Of a DNA stretch of 64,000 nucleotides, positions 44,372-53,632 are shown piece after piece (position 1 is the stretch's first letter; every line of letters starts with the position of its first letter). The translations under genes were made by a program, and so were the position numbers. The stretch lies in the NCBI GenBank assembly GCA_947450475.1, contig CANFVK010000001.1, positions 372,001 through 436,000 on the forward strand, given 5' to 3'. Below the pieces are notes generated by a model that searched no databases, was not told the DNA's origin, and was given only the letters and a program-made list of their open reading frames with translations. This DNA comes from Bacteriovoracaceae bacterium. Its GTDB lineage: Bacteria; Bdellovibrionota; Bacteriovoracia; Bacteriovoracales; Bacteriovoracaceae.

Positions 44372-45034
44372 ATGAGAACCGTTTTTTGTGATGATGCTAT
44401 TTCCTGGTTAAACAATAATCATATAGTTGAAAATTGTTCGCTAATTGCTTCTATGCCTGATATTTCTGAGTTCACTAATACCAGTCTAAATAAATGGAAA
44501 GAATGGTTTTTTGAAACAGCTAAACTTGTTTTAGATAAAACTCCAGAAAATGGGGTCAGTATTTTCTTTCAATCTGATATTAAGGTTGAAGGTGTTTGGG
44601 TTGACAAAAGTTATATTGTGCAAAAAGCTGCTGAAGCTGTTGGATCAGAATTACTTTGGCATAAAATTATTTGCCGGGTCACACCCGGCATAGCCACTTT
44701 TGGTAGACCCGCTTATTCTCATATTTTATGTTTTAGTAAAAATCTTCGCTTAAAAGATCTGAGTAAATGCACTCCTGATGTGATACCTGATTTGGGAGAT
44801 AAAACCTGGGAACGTGGCATGGGGTTAGAGGCTTGTCTGATGATTGGAAAATTTTTAGTAGAGCAAACGACCACTCAAACTCTCATTCATCCTTTTTGTG
44901 GTCAAGGCAGTATGTTAGCTGTCGCCAATGCTTTTGGTTTAAATGCAATTGGAATTGAGCGCAGTCCCAAGCGTGCAGATTTGGCCCGCGAATTATCACT
45001 TAGTCTGAAGGAAAAAAAATTTTTTAAATTATAA
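44372..45034 (+). CDS. Degenerate beta-class DNA-methyltransferase-like protein
   Basis: Start at 44372 uses GAGG 8 nt upstream; an ATG at 44336 is less likely. The 220-residue protein has motif order IV then I as in N4/N6 beta-class methylases: LIASMPDISE sits where DPPY/SPPY is expected and HPFCGQGSMLAVANAFG is a good SAM motif (D/N-PFxGxG), followed by IGIERSPKRADLARE. With SMPD replacing the catalytic tetrad, DNA methylation is doubtful; a SAM-dependent methylase of another target is possible. No restriction gene is adjacent. Confidence 0.7.
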   Translation: MRTVFCDDAISWLNNNHIVENCSLIASMPDISEFTNTSLNKWKEWFFETAKLVLDKTPENGVSIFFQSDIKVEGVWVDKSYIVQKAAEAVGSELLWHKIICRVTPGIATFGRPAYSHILCFSKNLRLKDLSKCTPDVIPDLGDKTWERGMGLEACLMIGKFLVEQTTTQTLIHPFCGQGSMLAVANAFGLNAIGIERSPKRADLARELSLSLKEKKFFKL

Positions 45035-45060
45035 TTTGAATTGAGAAGGAGAAAAAATCT

Positions 45061-46041
<981 letters not shown>

Positions 46042-46067
46042 TAAAAATGAGCAAAAGGAATTCTCTT

Positions 46068-46763
46068 ATGGAAAAAATTAGTCTAACAATCGTTGATGGC
46101 AAAAAGATGGACGCCTACGTTGCTCGTCCCGAGATGACCACGATGGGAGGCATCATTGTTTTGCAGGAAGCCTTTGGAGTTAATCATCACGTAAAAGATA
46201 TCACCAAAAGACTTGCAGATGCTGGCTATCTCGCCATTGCACCTGAAATTTACCACCGAACGGCACCTGCTGGCTTTACTTGCGGCTACCAAGATTTTCA
46301 ACAAGTGACGGATCATTTTAATGCAATAACTGAATCAGGCATTCGAGAGGATATTCAGGTCTGCTTTGATTGGTTGAAAGCCGAGGGCGTAAAAAATGTG
46401 GCTTCAATTGGTTATTGTCTTGGTGGAAGGGTTTCATTCATTGCCAATGCTCATGTTAATTTAGCTTGTGCCATATCATATTACGGAGGTCGAATTGTTC
46501 CAACGGCTCTTCATTTGGCCCAATTTCAAAAATCGCCACTACTTTTTTTCTGGGGAAACCTAGATCTACATATACCTAATGAACAAATTCAAATTCTCAA
46601 TCTTGAACTTGGCAAAGCCAATAAAAAATTTACCTGCGTTCAAATTTCTGACGCTGAACATGGATTTTTTTGTGATGAACGGCCAAGCTATAATCCTGTT
46701 GCGGCCAGAGAGTCATGGGCACTTTGCCTTCAGTTTTTAAAAGAGCATTGTCCGACGTCATGA
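46068..46763 (+). CDS. Dienelactone hydrolase family protein
   Basis: The ATG at 46068 follows AAAAGGA. The 231-residue alpha/beta hydrolase has the Cys nucleophile Cys117 in GYCLGG, Asp166, His198 in AEHGFF and Glu34 in LQEAFG, the DLH-family triad plus assisting Glu. Such enzymes open lactones or act as general carboxylesterases. It follows an aldo/keto reductase. Confidence 0.88.
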   Translation: MEKISLTIVDGKKMDAYVARPEMTTMGGIIVLQEAFGVNHHVKDITKRLADAGYLAIAPEIYHRTAPAGFTCGYQDFQQVTDHFNAITESGIREDIQVCFDWLKAEGVKNVASIGYCLGGRVSFIANAHVNLACAISYYGGRIVPTALHLAQFQKSPLLFFWGNLDLHIPNEQIQILNLELGKANKKFTCVQISDAEHGFFCDERPSYNPVAARESWALCLQFLKEHCPTS

Positions 46764-46812
46764 ATTTGCAATTATAAAATATTTTGTTATCCTTTAATTA
46801 ATCAATATTGTT

Positions 46813-46831
46813 AGCACTCACAACAAGTGCT
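46813..46831. repeat. Short hairpin before the histone-like gene
   Basis: AGCACT pairs with AGTGCT across 7 nt, about 17 bp upstream of the start codon and just ahead of CGGAGGAAACC. The left arm TTAGCACTC equals a CIRCE half-site but the spacing and right arm do not fit HrcA. It may influence translation or mRNA stability. Confidence 0.4.
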
Positions 46832-46847
46832 TAATTCGGAGGAAACC

Positions 46848-47039
46848 ATGGCCGTAAAGAAAAAAGCGACAAAAAAAGCTGCTAAAAAAGTAGCAAAAAA
46901 AGCAGTAAAAAAGCCTGCAGCAAAAAAAGCTACAAAAAAAGTAGCAAAGAAAGCTACAAAAAAAGTAGCAAAAAAAGCTACAAAAAAAGTAGCAAAAAAA
47001 GCTACAAAAAAAGTAGCAGCTCCAGCTCCAGCAGTTTAA
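46848..47039 (+). CDS. Lys/Ala-rich histone H1-like protein
   Basis: The ATG at 46848 follows CGGAGG. The 63-residue protein is nearly all Ala, Lys, Thr and Val, arranged as AKKATKKV repeats and ending AAPAPAV, like bacterial H1/AlgP-type nucleoid proteins. It should bind DNA by charge. The repeats are almost identical at DNA level, indicating recent expansion. A bidirectional terminator follows. Confidence 0.85.
   Translation: MAVKKKATKKAAKKVAKKAVKKPAAKKATKKVAKKATKKVAKKATKKVAKKATKKVAAPAPAV
46929..47024 (+). repeat. Four tandem 24-bp repeats inside the histone-like gene
   Basis: Four units start at 46929, 46953, 46977 and 47001. Each contains GCTAC and GTAGC flanking A7, a 5-bp palindrome with an A-tract. 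Units differ by only a base or so until the last six bases. In frame they encode ATKKVAKK. Copy number could vary by slippage or recombination. Confidence 0.85.
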
Positions 47040-47040
47040 T

Positions 47041-47066
47041 AAAAAGGACCTCCGGGTCCTTTTTTA
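47041..47066. terminator. Bidirectional intrinsic terminator
   Basis: GGACC pairs with GGTCC over a short TCCG loop, flanked by A5 on the left and T6 on the right. It separates the histone-like gene from the convergent stress-protein gene. Confidence 0.85.
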
Positions 47067-47084
47067 ATTTCATCCCTTGAATCT

Positions 47085-47687
47085 TTAAGAAACCTCTACT
47101 AAGTGTGGACCCTCATACTTGCTAGTCTTCTGCTTTTCGACCGGAACTTTTTCTGACTTCTTTTCATAAGTTGTTGAAATATTCTTGGCGCCATAATCCT
47201 TTAATATTTTCTTAGCGTTTCGTTCCCATTTGGAATTATCAACATGAACTGTAAGCAAAAGTCCACCTTCTTTAAGAAATCCTTCAAAACGTATGGCTTC
47301 ATACTCAGGTATACCTAATCCGATGAGGCCACCTGCGATTCCTCCAATTGTTCCGCCTAATCCCGCTCCTGCAATGGCACCCATAATCGGACCAGCAGCG
47401 GTAAATGCACCAAGTCCCGGTACAGTTAAAATGCCTGCGCCAAGGAGCCAACCAAAAACTCCCCCCATCGCGACACCGGTAGCTGAGCCAGTGCTAACTC
47501 CCTCGGGTGCCTTTGAATGCTTTTGAAAAACGATATCATGTCCCTCTTTTTGAGAGGGCATTAAAACAGAGATGTCTGATTTTTTAAAATGATTTGACTT
47601 GAGTCTTTCAACTGCTTGCTCTAATGAAGCTTGATCACTAAAAATGCCAAAAACTGAATGCCTTCTTGCATCGATTGAATTTTTCAT
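47085..47687 (-). CDS. YflT-like stress protein with glycine-zipper membrane segment
   Basis: The 200-residue protein starts with a general-stress-protein domain (SVFGIFSDQASLEQAVERL, KSDISVLMP), then a Gly/Ala-rich hydrophobic middle (about residues 65-125, with GAIAGAGLGGTIGGIAGG) and a small C-terminal domain (LLLTVHVDNSKWERNAKKI). This combination is common in soil and environmental bacteria under stress. AGGAGG precedes the start. Confidence 0.8.
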   Translation of the reverse strand: MKNSIDARRHSVFGIFSDQASLEQAVERLKSNHFKKSDISVLMPSQKEGHDIVFQKHSKAPEGVSTGSATGVAMGGVFGWLLGAGILTVPGLGAFTAAGPIMGAIAGAGLGGTIGGIAGGLIGLGIPEYEAIRFEGFLKEGGLLLTVHVDNSKWERNAKKILKDYGAKNISTTYEKKSEKVPVEKQKTSKYEGPHLVEVS

Positions 47688-47757
47688 TTGGTCCTCCTTG
47701 AACTCAAATCACACCTAAAACTAGCGATAACTTTTTAGGAAGAACAATATAAAATTC

Positions 47758-48309
47758 TTATAAGGGGTATAGGCTAAAGAGGTAATAGTGAAATGTTGAA
47801 ATTTGATCTGTGTTGAATTGGTCATGAATACTGCCACTAATTTCTAAAGTTTCTCCTACGTCTAATAATTTTCCGTCAAACATTGCAGCATGATTAACCA
47901 GAAAAATGAAATGATAACCATCTTCAAGATCTATCTTATTTGAGCAAATATTCTTAACTTCGACTTTAAACTTTTTCCTTTGATATATTAGACCAACATC
48001 AATAACAATATTATTGCCTAGAGTTGCTAGAATAATGTCTTCGCCATGAAAAAAATAAGGTTGATGAAGTGGTAAATGTTGTCCGTTAATCATCAACTTT
48101 TCGCCTTGCCAAATGATGAGTACCCGATCGTAACCAGGAAATGACGAAAATTCACAGTCTGCTGTGATCTTGGCAGAAGATAGGCGATAGTCAAAATTAT
48201 TATCCACCACACTTGCACTACTTGGAAAAACAGCTATTTGTTGAGTTTTGCCTAATCCATTTTTCCAAATAGTTTGCAAGTAATCTGCTTTTTTTAAGAT
48301 TCGCTTCAT
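47758..48309 (-). CDS. HutD family protein (cupin)
   Basis: The 183-residue protein shows IWKNGLGKTQQIAVFP, DYRLSSAKI, FSSFPGYDRVLIIWQGE and a late DVGETLEISG, the HutD pattern. HutD is usually found beside histidine-utilisation genes and may limit hut expression or bind a metabolite. No hut gene is in the window. Confidence 0.85.
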   Translation of the reverse strand: MKRILKKADYLQTIWKNGLGKTQQIAVFPSSASVVDNNFDYRLSSAKITADCEFSSFPGYDRVLIIWQGEKLMINGQHLPLHQPYFFHGEDIILATLGNNIVIDVGLIYQRKKFKVEVKNICSNKIDLEDGYHFIFLVNHAAMFDGKLLDVGETLEISGSIHDQFNTDQISTFHYYLFSLYPL

Positions 48310-48341
48310 GATAATAATTATAATTCACATAAGTATAAAAG

Positions 48342-49106
48342 ATGAAATATTATTACCTCATTTCTTTTCAGTATTTAGGTTTTCGCTTCCATGGATGGCA
48401 AAAACAGCCGGGCGTAATTACTGTTCAATCGCAAGTGGATGCTGCCATTAAAAAAGTTTTGAAGCTTCAAGATTTTCATACATTAGGAGCTAGCCGAACA
48501 GACTCAATGGTTTCTGCAACTTCTTCTTTATTTGAATTAATGACGACCATCGAAATCAACAAAGATCTTTTTATCGAAAATGTAAATTCATATTTGTCAC
48601 CCGATATTCGGTTATTATCGATTAAAGAAGTAGATAAAAGTTTTAAAATAATTAGTGGTCAAAAGTTAAAAGAGTATCATTATTATTTTAGCTTTGGAGG
48701 TCATTCACATCCTTTTTGTGCTCCATTTATGACTCATATTCAAGAGGACTTAAATCTTCAGGCCATGCAAGAGGCGGCCAATCACTTTACTGGAATTCAC
48801 TCTTTTCATAATTACTGTCATAAAGATAGGGTGAGTAATTGGGTAAAAGAGATCCTTAAATCTGATCTTGTTGATAATGATATTCTAGTCGCAAATTTTT
48901 TTCCGGAAAAAACCTATATCTATAAAGTCATTGCACCTTCTTTTATGCGTTATCAAGTAAGAATGATGATGGGAGCACTTTTTAGAGTAGGAATGAATCA
49001 ATTGAGTTTGATAGATTTTTACGATTCCTTGAAAATAAATGTCGTAAAAAGAGAGCCATTCTTGGCACCTGCTTCAGGCTTATGTCTCTTTAAAATAGAA
49101 ACATAA
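48342..49106 (+). CDS. TruA-like tRNA pseudouridine synthase (divergent)
   Basis: The 254-residue protein starts YYLISFQYLGFRFHGWQKQP and has the catalytic Asp54 in ASRTDSMVSAT (GRTDxGVHA in canonical TruA, so the Gly and Val-His are lost), the tRNA-binding EYHYYF, FMRYQVRMMMGAL and PASGLCLFKI. It should make pseudouridine at 38-40 of tRNA or act on a related RNA; the altered active-site loop leaves specificity open. Confidence 0.85.
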   Translation: MKYYYLISFQYLGFRFHGWQKQPGVITVQSQVDAAIKKVLKLQDFHTLGASRTDSMVSATSSLFELMTTIEINKDLFIENVNSYLSPDIRLLSIKEVDKSFKIISGQKLKEYHYYFSFGGHSHPFCAPFMTHIQEDLNLQAMQEAANHFTGIHSFHNYCHKDRVSNWVKEILKSDLVDNDILVANFFPEKTYIYKVIAPSFMRYQVRMMMGALFRVGMNQLSLIDFYDSLKINVVKREPFLAPASGLCLFKIET

Positions 49107-49110
49107 AAGT

Positions 49111-50682
49111 TTACCAATCAATTGGTTTGTAATCTTTTAGAAATTGTCCACACCAATGCTTGCCAGAATTGATTCCGTCTATGAATGGGTCACAAATTCT
49201 CGCAGCACCATCGACAATATCAAGTGGCGGCTGAAAATCGTGCACTTTTTGTTTGTGGTTCGATATATCTGCAGGATCTTCATCCGTAACCCAGCCAGTA
49301 TCAACCGCGTTCATAAAAATGCCATCTTTGGCAAAATCAGATGCTGAAGTATGCGTCATCATATTAAGAGCAGCTTTGGCCATATTGGTATGAGGATGGC
49401 GATCTTCTTTTTTAAAACGATAAAATTTACCTTCCATCGCAGTTACATTCACGATGTGTTTTTTGCCAGTGAATTCTTTTCTCATAAGCCCAATCAGGCG
49501 ATTTATAAGGACAAAAGGTGCAATTGAATTAACTAATTGTACTTCTAGCAATTCAGGAGTCGGCACTTCACCAAGACGAAGTCTCCAGGAATTAGTTTTT
49601 CTAAGATCGATCTGCTGAAGATCTGCATCGAGTTGTCCCTCTGGAAAAACTTCTGCTGCCACCAGCGAATTATCATAACTGTATGGAATTTGTGAAAGCT
49701 CAGCTGATGCACGTATACCAACTCCTGGTCCATTGCCATGCCAAGTGACAGGGAGTGCTTTTTCGGTAGAAATGTCTTCCCCATGAGTGAGTTGATTGAG
49801 TTCGGTTTTAAAATCGTGATGATTTTTTAAAAGAATTTGCACTTGGGGATTAATATCGTGGAAATTGAGCAATTCATTTTCCATTAAGTGAGTATAAAAT
49901 CCAGGAGGACGTCTTACTGTTTGAGCTGCGTTGTTGATAATAATATCTAGGCGATCAAATTTGTGCTCAATGAAGCTCGCAAATATTTCTACCGAGGGAG
50001 TGTGACGAAGATCTAGTCCGTGAATATGTAATCGATCCTTCCAAAGATGAAAGTCCTTTTCTTTTGCGTATCTCATCGCTGAATCAACCGGAAAGCGAGT
50101 CGTCGCTATAACGGTCGCTCCACTTCTTAACATCATCAAAACTGCATGGTAGCCAATTTTTAATCGAGATCCAGTGATAAGTGCCACTTGATTGGTCATA
50201 TCAGTTCGCTGGAAACGCTTATGATAGTTGAAATCTCCACATTCTTTGCACATGGTATCGTAAAAGAAATGAAGCTTGGTAAAGAGTGCTTTGCAGACGT
50301 AGCAATTTCTTTCATTATCAAGTTCAGGAGCCTCTTGATAGTGATGTTCGCTTTCAATTTGGATTTGTTCAGGAGCCACGAAAATAGAATTTTCTCTGGC
50401 ACTCCTAATTCCAGTTTGAGCGCGCTTTAGACGATTTTGCTCTATCAATTGTTTTTGACGAAAAAATTTTACTTCTTTCTGTCTTTTTTTGATTTCTTTT
50501 TTATCAGGCCGAGACAATCTTCCTGCAGCGGCCAGTAGGGCCACTCGGTCGGCTTCCGTCATTTCAGTCAGGAGGTCGGTATTATCCACGATATTTTCTA
50601 GGGTTTGAAGGCATTTGAGCACTTCTTCAAGCGTGGCTTTGTATGGAGGGGCTTGGTTTGTCATAGAAAATTGAATTACCAT
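49111..50682 (-). CDS. Zn-finger / short-chain dehydrogenase fusion protein
   Basis: The 523-residue protein has a charged N-terminus, a four-Cys site (CYVC and CKEC, about residues 128-150), and an SDR domain with [16 protein letters not shown] and NVTAMEG. At the usual YxxxK position it reads [12 protein letters not shown]: the Lys is kept but Tyr is replaced. I recall a widespread family with this HTNMAKAAL signature, so the change is family-wide. Function unknown. Confidence 0.78.
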   Translation of the reverse strand: MVIQFSMTNQAPPYKATLEEVLKCLQTLENIVDNTDLLTEMTEADRVALLAAAGRLSRPDKKEIKKRQKEVKFFRQKQLIEQNRLKRAQTGIRSARENSIFVAPEQIQIESEHHYQEAPELDNERNCYVCKALFTKLHFFYDTMCKECGDFNYHKRFQRTDMTNQVALITGSRLKIGYHAVLMMLRSGATVIATTRFPVDSAMRYAKEKDFHLWKDRLHIHGLDLRHTPSVEIFASFIEHKFDRLDIIINNAAQTVRRPPGFYTHLMENELLNFHDINPQVQILLKNHHDFKTELNQLTHGEDISTEKALPVTWHGNGPGVGIRASAELSQIPYSYDNSLVAAEVFPEGQLDADLQQIDLRKTNSWRLRLGEVPTPELLEVQLVNSIAPFVLINRLIGLMRKEFTGKKHIVNVTAMEGKFYRFKKEDRHPHTNMAKAALNMMTHTSASDFAKDGIFMNAVDTGWVTDEDPADISNHKQKVHDFQPPLDIVDGAARICDPFIDGINSGKHWCGQFLKDYKPIDW

Positions 50683-50721
50683 TTAAATTTTACTTTTTCA
50701 ACGCAATGGATATTTTACAGA

Positions 50722-50730
50722 GGGGGGGGG
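50722..50730. repeat. Nine-G homopolymer between divergent genes
   Basis: A run of nine G lies 32 bp upstream of the VF530 start and about 40 bp from the divergent SDR start. Such tracts are rare in AT-rich DNA and are often slippage-prone; here it could shift promoter spacing. Confidence 0.75.
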
Positions 50731-50761
50731 CATTTTTACTAATGGTTGCTAGAATGAATTG

Positions 50762-50995
50762 ATGAATAATCAACTAAATAATCCACTTCATGGCAAGACT
50801 CTAGAAATTATCCTCAATGAACTGGTCTTAGCTTACGGCTTTGAAGAATTGGCCAATCAAATTGATATTAATTGTTTTAAAAGTAATCCCAGTGTAAAGT
50901 CCAGCCTGACTTTTTTACGTCGTACTCCTTGGGCACGAACCAAGGTTGAAAATTTATACATAGCTTACCTCAGAGAAAAATATGCTGACCAATAA
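50762..50995 (+). CDS. VF530 family (DUF2132) DNA-binding-like protein
   Basis: The 77-residue protein reads NNPLHGKTLEIILNELV, YGFEELANQIDINCF, NPSVKSSLTFLRRTPWARTKVE, a full match to VF530/DUF2132. The ATG at 50762 is preferred over an adjacent TTG. It overlaps the next gene by 14 nt. Confidence 0.88.
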   Translation: MNNQLNNPLHGKTLEIILNELVLAYGFEELANQIDINCFKSNPSVKSSLTFLRRTPWARTKVENLYIAYLREKYADQ

Positions 50996-51224
50996 CGATA
51001 TTATGAAAAAATTGCGAGTGGCCCTTTCCTTTAAAGACACTGATATCATGGAGTGCTTGGAGCTGGCCGAATTTAAAATAACTAAAACTGAACTCTCTGC
51101 CATTTTTAGAAATATTGATCATCCCAACTACAAAGAGTGTGGAGATCAGTTACTGCGCAATTTTTTAAATGGTCTCATTATCAAAAACAGAGGTCGCAGA
51201 GAAAATCAAAACTTGGATGAATAA
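50982..51224 (+). CDS. DUF1456 (YehS-like) protein, single-domain
   Basis: The 80-residue protein corresponds to one of the two repeats of YehS (about 156 residues): NNDIMKKLRVALSFKDTDIM, ITKTELSAIFRNIDHPNYKECGDQLLRNFLNGL. It best matches the second half of E. coli YehS, so either the first half was lost or this is the ancestral single-repeat form. It overlaps both neighbours. Confidence 0.85.
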   Translation: MLTNNDIMKKLRVALSFKDTDIMECLELAEFKITKTELSAIFRNIDHPNYKECGDQLLRNFLNGLIIKNRGRRENQNLDE

Positions 51225-51771
51225 AACTATTTTAATTACCGGATTTGAGCCTTTTGACGGAGATACCCTCAATCCTTCTTCTGAGTTGCTTTTGTGGCTT
51301 AACCAATTTCAATTTGAGTTTAATTTATATACTGAAGTTCTTCCCGTTAGTTTTCATTCATCTATTCTAAAGCTCGATGAAGCCATGAAAAAGCACCAAC
51401 CTACCCATGTCCTATTAACGGGCTATGCTAAAAATCGCGGCGAATTAACTATTGAGCGAATTGGAATTAATTGCATTGATGCCCGGATACCCGATAATGA
51501 TGGGCATCGTCCAAAAAATCAGAAAATTATTCCAAGAGGTGAGGATGGTCTTTTTTCCACGCTTCCCTTGGATAATTTGCTAACATTTGCAACTGAAGTT
51601 GGTTGTCCCACTAAAATCTCTAGCAGTGCTGGAGAATATGTCTGCAATTATATACTTTATTATTATCTCTATCATTACCGAAAGGTTCCTGGAACCTTTC
51701 TTCATATTCCTGCTTCGAGAAGCCACGAAACTTTTTTTCAGGGAATTAAATCAATTATAGAAAAACTATAG
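51217..51771 (+). CDS. pcp: Pyrrolidone-carboxylate peptidase (pyroglutamyl peptidase I)
   Basis: From the ATG at 51217 the 184-residue C15 peptidase has TGFEPFDGDTLNPS, Glu80 in ERIGIN, Cys143 in AGEYVCN and His163 in LHIP, matching the Glu-Cys-His triad. It removes N-terminal pyroglutamate. The start overlaps the previous stop by 8 nt; a longer in-frame start at 51169 would lie inside that gene. About 20 residues shorter than usual. Confidence 0.87.
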   Translation: MNKTILITGFEPFDGDTLNPSSELLLWLNQFQFEFNLYTEVLPVSFHSSILKLDEAMKKHQPTHVLLTGYAKNRGELTIERIGINCIDARIPDNDGHRPKNQKIIPRGEDGLFSTLPLDNLLTFATEVGCPTKISSSAGEYVCNYILYYYLYHYRKVPGTFLHIPASRSHETFFQGIKSIIEKL

Positions 51772-51881
51772 GTTATTTTTACATGTAAAGGCTTGGTCTA
51801 GCGGTGAAGATCTTGATGAAACCATTCAAAGGGTGATAAACCTCAATTGTTATGTTGTACTTTACAAATGGAGACCTTGTT

Positions 51882-52424
51882 ATGAAAAAAATGATAATGA
51901 TATTGGGTTTAATGATTTCAGGAATTGCTTGTGCTAGTTTGAACTGTCACAAACCAGAAGCTCTGCCTACTGCTCAAAACGTGGATGTGGCACGCTATAT
52001 CGGAAAATGGTATGCCGTTTCCTCAATGCCACAGATTTTTACAAGATCTTGTTTAGGACAAACTGCTGAATACCAAATTATTGGTGAGAATAAAATCAGC
52101 GTGCTTAATACCTGTTTAAAAAAAGGTGGAAAAACAAAAACGATTGACGGACAAGCCGTTATTGTAAATACCAAAACTAACGCAGAGCTTAAAGTAACCT
52201 TTAATAATTTTTGGACCAAACTTTTCAGAGTCAAAGGTGATTACACGATTATAAAGCTTTCCGAAGGCTATGACGCTGTTTTAATTGGCTCTAAAGACCG
52301 AAAATCGCTATGGATTATGTCGAGAACTCCATCTCTTGATGAGCAAACATATAACGAGTTTGTGCAGTTTGCTAAAGATAATGGGTTTCCCACTGAGACT
52401 TTAGTGAAGTCTATTTTCGAATAA
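51882..52424 (+). CDS. Bacterial lipocalin (Blc-like), exported
   Basis: The ATG at 51882 follows GGAGAC. The 180-residue precursor has a signal peptide (IACAS) and lipocalin motifs: DVARYIGKWYAVSSMP, a disulfide-ready CLG...NTC pair, DYTIIKLSEGYDAVLIGS and LWIMSRTP. Unlike Blc the cleavage site is not a clear lipobox, so it may be soluble. Such proteins bind lipids in the envelope. Confidence 0.87.
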   Translation: MKKMIMILGLMISGIACASLNCHKPEALPTAQNVDVARYIGKWYAVSSMPQIFTRSCLGQTAEYQIIGENKISVLNTCLKKGGKTKTIDGQAVIVNTKTNAELKVTFNNFWTKLFRVKGDYTIIKLSEGYDAVLIGSKDRKSLWIMSRTPSLDEQTYNEFVQFAKDNGFPTETLVKSIFE

Positions 52425-52477
52425 TTTTCATCTAGCGGTAATATTTTACTAGAAAACAGCGATACTCATTGTTGTCT

Positions 52478-52508
52478 ATATCTCTTATAATTTTTTTATA
52501 AGAGATAT
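52478..52508. promoter_or_regulatory. Perfect 13-bp palindrome overlapping a TATAAT box
   Basis: Arms 52478-52490 and 52496-52508 (ATATCTCTTATAA and its complement) flank TTTTT. The left arm contains TATAAT, a good -10 element at 52486-52491. The right arm ends next to the GGAG ribosome site of the 3D-domain gene. It is either an operator over the promoter or a 5' mRNA hairpin. Confidence 0.55.
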
Positions 52509-52519
52509 GGAGAATAAGG

Positions 52520-53293
52520 ATGTTCCGACCCAGCGCTATTGTTGCAACAGTATTGTTATTAGTTTTTTCAACGGTTTCATGTTCAACTGAAAAAATCCTT
52601 CGAATGGATTCAAGCGATCCCTTGGCTAGAGATACATTTTCTTTCCCAGAACCAACGGCTAACGACCTTTCAAATAAACTTACATTATGGGCCACCTATT
52701 ATTATTTGCCACAAATCCAAGATGGCAGTGGCAATTTTGCCATGAGAGATGTCTTGGGAGCTGAGCTTGGGCCAAAATTATCTCTTAAGGACTGGTGCGA
52801 TTCTGCAATGGAGGGCTCGGTCCGCATTGTTAATAAAAATGGTCAAATCACTACTTATAATTACGCGGGTGTTTCTTCAGATTTTAAAGTTGATTGCAGT
52901 AGCGTTTTTCGCTTTGATGTCAGTCGAACAAAGTTTCACGAAGCAAATGGCCCTTATGGCGATGGAATTCAAGACTACATTTTATCACCCTACCGAACCC
53001 TCGCTACAGATGCAACCAAAATAGCTCCAGGTACCGTAATCTACATTCCAGAAGCGCGGGGTGCAAAAATCACATTGGATGATGGTAGAGTCATAACTCA
53101 TGATGGTTATTTTTTTGCTGGTGATAAAGGTGGTGCTATTAAAGACAGTCATATTGACGTTTTTATTGCTACTCATAAATCTGCACCATTTTTCCCATGG
53201 ATCAAGAGTAGTCAGGATAAAACATTTAGTGCTTTTGTCATTACTGACAAAAATATTATTTATGAATTAACTCAGTTGCATACGCTTTATTAA
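52520..53293 (+). CDS. 3D-domain lipoprotein (MltA-like C-terminal domain)
   Basis: The 257-residue precursor has a lipobox VSC after the signal. The C-terminal third is a 3D domain: APGTVIYIPEARGAKI, GYFFAGDKGGAIKDSHIDVF, with the three conserved Asp. Such domains occur in lytic transglycosylases and cell-wall-active proteins. GGAG precedes the start; a palindrome upstream may regulate it. A 9-bp AT-rich hairpin (53313-53333) follows the stop. Confidence 0.85.
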   Translation: MFRPSAIVATVLLLVFSTVSCSTEKILRMDSSDPLARDTFSFPEPTANDLSNKLTLWATYYYLPQIQDGSGNFAMRDVLGAELGPKLSLKDWCDSAMEGSVRIVNKNGQITTYNYAGVSSDFKVDCSSVFRFDVSRTKFHEANGPYGDGIQDYILSPYRTLATDATKIAPGTVIYIPEARGAKITLDDGRVITHDGYFFAGDKGGAIKDSHIDVFIATHKSAPFFPWIKSSQDKTFSAFVITDKNIIYELTQLHTLY

Positions 53294-53407
53294 TTCAAAT
53301 CAATATTAATAAAAAACTATTCACAATAGTTTTAAAATATCTTATTCAATCTTTATTTATTTTTACAAAATGTTAGTTGGGAAGAAACAAACCTCAGGAG
53401 AGTTTCT

Positions 53408-53632
53408 ATGAATCTTCAACTTACTTTTCTTACTATTTTTTTATTGGTCAGCTGCCAGAAGAAAATAATCGTCAAGCCTTCTGATGAGACTTTGTTTGAT
53501 ATGCACAAAAACCAGGCTTTGGGCCAACCTCAGGATGATTCCTGCAAGTTTCGGGGCGATCGATGTAACGTGAACATCGCTTCTGAGAATCAAGAAAAAA
53601 GCAAGAGCCATCAGGCTTCTGAGTCAAAGTAA
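53408..53632 (+). CDS. Small lipoprotein overlapping ykgJ on the opposite strand
   Basis: The 74-residue precursor has a strong AGGAG site, a signal ending LLVSC and a polar Cys-containing mature part (DSCKFRGDRCN). The last 161 bp lie antisense to the convergent YkgJ gene, in which the same DNA encodes its C-terminus. Both reading frames look genuine, an unusual arrangement. Confidence 0.55.
   Translation: MNLQLTFLTIFLLVSCQKKIIVKPSDETLFDMHKNQALGQPQDDSCKFRGDRCNVNIASENQEKSKSHQASESK

Noticed and set aside
46811-46832. CIRCE (HrcA) operator before the histone-like gene
   Set aside because: The left half-site TTAGCACTC is perfect, but the spacer is too short and the right arm reads GTGCTTAA instead of GAGTGCTAA.
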